DNA of 22,452 bases from assembly GCA_015501075.1 (NCBI GenBank), contig JADNYJ010000509.1:1-22452 (forward strand). Direction: 5' to 3'. Below are positions 20,352 through 22,452 of the stretch, piece by piece. The notes beneath the pieces are model-generated. The model was given only the letters and a program-made list of their open reading frames with translations. It made no database searches and was not told the DNA's origin. This DNA comes from Gymnopilus junonius (taxonomy: Eukaryota > Basidiomycota > Agaricomycetes > Agaricales > Galerinaceae). Within the stretch, counting starts at the first letter, position 1; every line of letters begins with the position of its first letter. The translations under genes were made by a program, and so were the position numbers.

Positions 20352-22449
20352 TCACTCCGACTCGACACCGCTGGTTGCACTCCGTTTTCCAATCACCGAA
20401 CAATAAAGGTGGAACCCACCCGGCACCATCCCCCATTCAAACTTGTCGCTCCGGAACGCCTCCTTCGCCGCACTAGACAGAAGCTCAAGGTACTCCGCGT
20501 CAGCGGGAGCAGCGCGTCATACGGTGTTGGGATGGGTTTGTACGCTGAGACTTTGAGGGCGTTGAAGTCCAGCGGGACGGAGGACGACGGCGCGGAGGAA
20601 GTCGAGGTTGGTAGGAAGGCGGTTTATGGGTGTGCCCATGACGATTGAGGGTGTGGATTTGGAATTTGTCTGCCAGCTTGGGTCTGAGCACCGAATGGGG
20701 ACGGTTGGCTGAAGGAGGGTGTTCCGAATGCTGATGTAGTGGGTGCTGGTGCTGAGGGCGCACTGCTTTGGCTCACGCTGAAAGTCCCGAATGCGGACCG
20801 GGTAGTTTGTAAATTCGAAAACGCAGTCTGGCCGAATGTTGAACTTGGAGTTGTCGTACGAGGTGTACCGAACACCGACTGCATCTGGGTTCCGCTACCT
20901 TCTTGTTGCTGCTGCGCACTGAATGCAGACGGCTGGCCAAAGACGGAAGTGGATGTTCCTTGTGCTGGAGTGCCGAATACTGATGTAGTTTGCCCTTGAG
21001 CTGGTGTACCGAAAGCACTCGAGCTGCGAGAGAGGGTTGGCCGAAAGAAGGTTGGCCAAATACCGAGCCGCCTGTCTGACCAGCTCTAGAAGTGGCGTTA
21101 CCAACAGTTGCGGCTAGACCGAAAGCAGAAGGTTTCCTGCGAATGCAGAGAATCCACCACCGGTTGCTCCTCCTGTGGTTGTACCTGTCGACGAAGACCC
21201 AGGTGTGGACGTAACACCAAATGCGGACGGCCCTGATCCACTGAACGCGCTGAAGGCCCCAGAGGCAGGTTTAATAACGGACGTCGAGGACGGTGGAGGC
21301 GCCTGCCCGAAAGCTGATGGTTGACCGAAGGCTGGCTGGCCAAATGCTGAAGTGGTGGTGGTAGATGGTTGCGAAGGTTGTCCAAAAGCTGAAGAAGTAG
21401 CAGGCTGTAGCTGACCAAACACTGACACGGGAGCTGAAGTGTTCTGTGGTTGGCCAAATGCACTGGTGGTGGTTGGTGCAGACGTTTGTCTGAATGCAGG
21501 TTGGCTGAAAGTTGATTGGCCGAGTGAAGGTTGGCCAAAAGCGGGTTGGCCAAATACTGAAGTGGAGGTGGATGAAGAGGGTAATCCAAACGCTGAAGTG
21601 GTGGTGGTAGTGGTGGACGGTGTGCCGAACGCGGAGGGCGTTGAGGTAGAAGCGAATGCGGAAGGGGTACTGGTGGACGTGTTGCCGAATGCAGAGGATG
21701 TTGAAGGGAAGGCTGATGATGAGCTCGATGGAGGGACGAGCATACTCTGCTTGGCAGCTTGTTCGTATGCTTGTTGTGAGTTTGCTCGAGCGTTCTTTTA
21801 GAATTAATTTAACAAGTCAGTTTAAGATAGTAAGGTTGGAAGGGCGTCACTCACAGCGAAAGCAGCGTTCGCTGCCGCCGTTTGATTCGATTCGTATTGA
21901 ACCTGAAATTGCGCGAATATTGTAAGAATAAGTGAAGCAAACTGAAAGTGAAATAAAGCCCACGTATTCGTTCATGTTCCCCGCTTTCCTTGCCATATAA
22001 GCTTTAACCCGCAACTCTTCAGGAGATTCGTCCAAACCGGCGACTAGAACAGGTTCATGCTTCGCAGGAGCAATGAGGAGAGTGGCCACATAGGTTTATC
22101 TGTAGTTGGGTTTAAATCTGACACGTATTCGCAGCACTGAAAATATAATTAGAAATAAATCTTCACATCGTTTAGTCCGAATCACTTGTATGGTAGGGAA
22201 GGCTTATCTAGGCTCCGCCTGCCGTTCTGTTCCAAGACGAGTCTCATAGGAGAATACAAGGTTAGCAAGCAGAAGGACGCATCCGAGTTGTGGCAGACGC
22301 ACTTCCGAAGCCTGATTGAACATTTGGAGGATGTTCATTCCTACAATTGTCGCCAAATCGACATTGGCCTCGTAGAAAGTACTGACAAATGACCTGTTCA
22401 AGGGATTGTAATACTGAAGGAATGAAAGAGTATGCGATACACTCACCAT
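20352..22449 (-). CDS. Nup42-like FG nucleoporin with CCCH zinc finger (frameshifted)
   Basis: Nup42 proteins (yeast Nup42, human NUPL2) sit on the cytoplasmic face of the nuclear pore and work with Gle1 in mRNA export. The ATG at 22449-22447 is followed at once by a 53 nt intron (22446-22394). Exon 2 then encodes 'VICQYFLRGQCRFGDNCRNE', a C-x7-C-x5-C-x3-H zinc finger with ligands at codons 22387, 22363, 22345 and 22333. Next come 'HEPVLVAGLDESPEELRVKA' and 'YMARKAGNMNEYV' (about 22050-21960), exons 21902-21855 and from 21794, and a long Ser/Thr-rich FG region (about 21743-20640). The C-terminus 'FNALKVSAYKPIPTPYDALL' and 'YLELLSSAAKEAFRSDKFEW' is the Gle1-binding type. Frame changes are needed near 22085, 21115, 20700 and 20508, and near the last codons. 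The stop at 20354-20352 is provisional. Confidence 0.85.
20640..21743 (-). repeat. FG-repeat tract of the Nup42-like gene
   Basis: About 1.1 kb encoding many short repeats ending in FG, most as SAFG, 'FGQP', 'SVFG' or 'SAFGTP', in Ser/Thr/Pro-rich linkers. Blocks such as 'FGQPAFGQPSAFGQ' recur, so the DNA is internally repetitive (TTGGCCAAA and GCTGAAGTGGTGGTGG recur on the plus strand). The long plus-strand frame 21439-21801 is its antisense shadow. Confidence 0.9.
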
Positions 22450-22452
22450 TTT

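Noticed and set aside
21439..21801. 120-codon plus-strand frame rich in Gly/Val/Asn
   Set aside because: It is the exact antisense of the FG-repeat region of the Nup42-like gene.

Overview
This window looks like nuclear DNA from a mushroom-forming basidiomycete (Agaricomycete). Evidence: genes on both strands, many 47-73 nt introns with GT...AG ends and CTRAC-like branch sites, a fungal mitochondrial uL13 gene, a CCCH/FG-repeat nucleoporin of the Nup42 type, and an NB-ARC/TPR NLR-like gene with the short N-terminal 'FKKARNF...GGTFNSVG' segment that I associate with Agaricomycete STAND proteins. No bacterial-style operon, CRISPR array, tRNA or rRNA was seen.

Layout. 65-3145 (-): TTC27/Emw1-type TPR protein. 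3146-5450: intergenic, with a cluster of fold-back sequence at 4868-5392. 5451-6931 (+): intact three-exon gene for an acidic/basic nuclear-type protein. 7437-8126 (-): intact four-exon gene for mitochondrial ribosomal protein uL13m. 8127-11066: gene-poor, with a possible gene relic at 8852-9450. 11067-12327 (-): exosome subunit Rrp43, damaged in its 5' half. 12513-13558 (+): aminoglycoside-phosphotransferase-like gene, sharing a 185 bp divergent promoter with Rrp43 and broken by frameshifts. 13947-14115: three copies of a 35 bp repeat. 14140-14779 (+): small fungal protein in two frames meeting at an A8 run. 15449-17400 (-): two poorly resolved coding regions. 17847-20077 (+): NLR-like NB-ARC/TPR gene with a duplicated first exon and three nearly identical TPR units, many frameshifts. 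20352-22449 (-): Nup42-like FG nucleoporin, whose start codon is at the right edge of the window.

How the genes relate. Apart from the shared Rrp43/APH promoter interval, they look like unrelated neighbours rather than a cluster. Housekeeping genes (TTC27, uL13m, Rrp43, Nup42) are interleaved with fast-evolving genes (APH-like, NLR).

A major caveat is that single-base frame disruptions occur in several conserved genes that are normally essential and single copy (TTC27, Rrp43), as well as in Nup42, the APH-like gene and the NLR, while the 5451 gene and uL13m read cleanly. Many lie in or beside short homopolymers and they are clustered. This could be uncorrected sequencing/assembly error, real pseudogene decay, or both; the sequence alone cannot decide. 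All coordinates for broken genes are therefore spans, not exact exon models.
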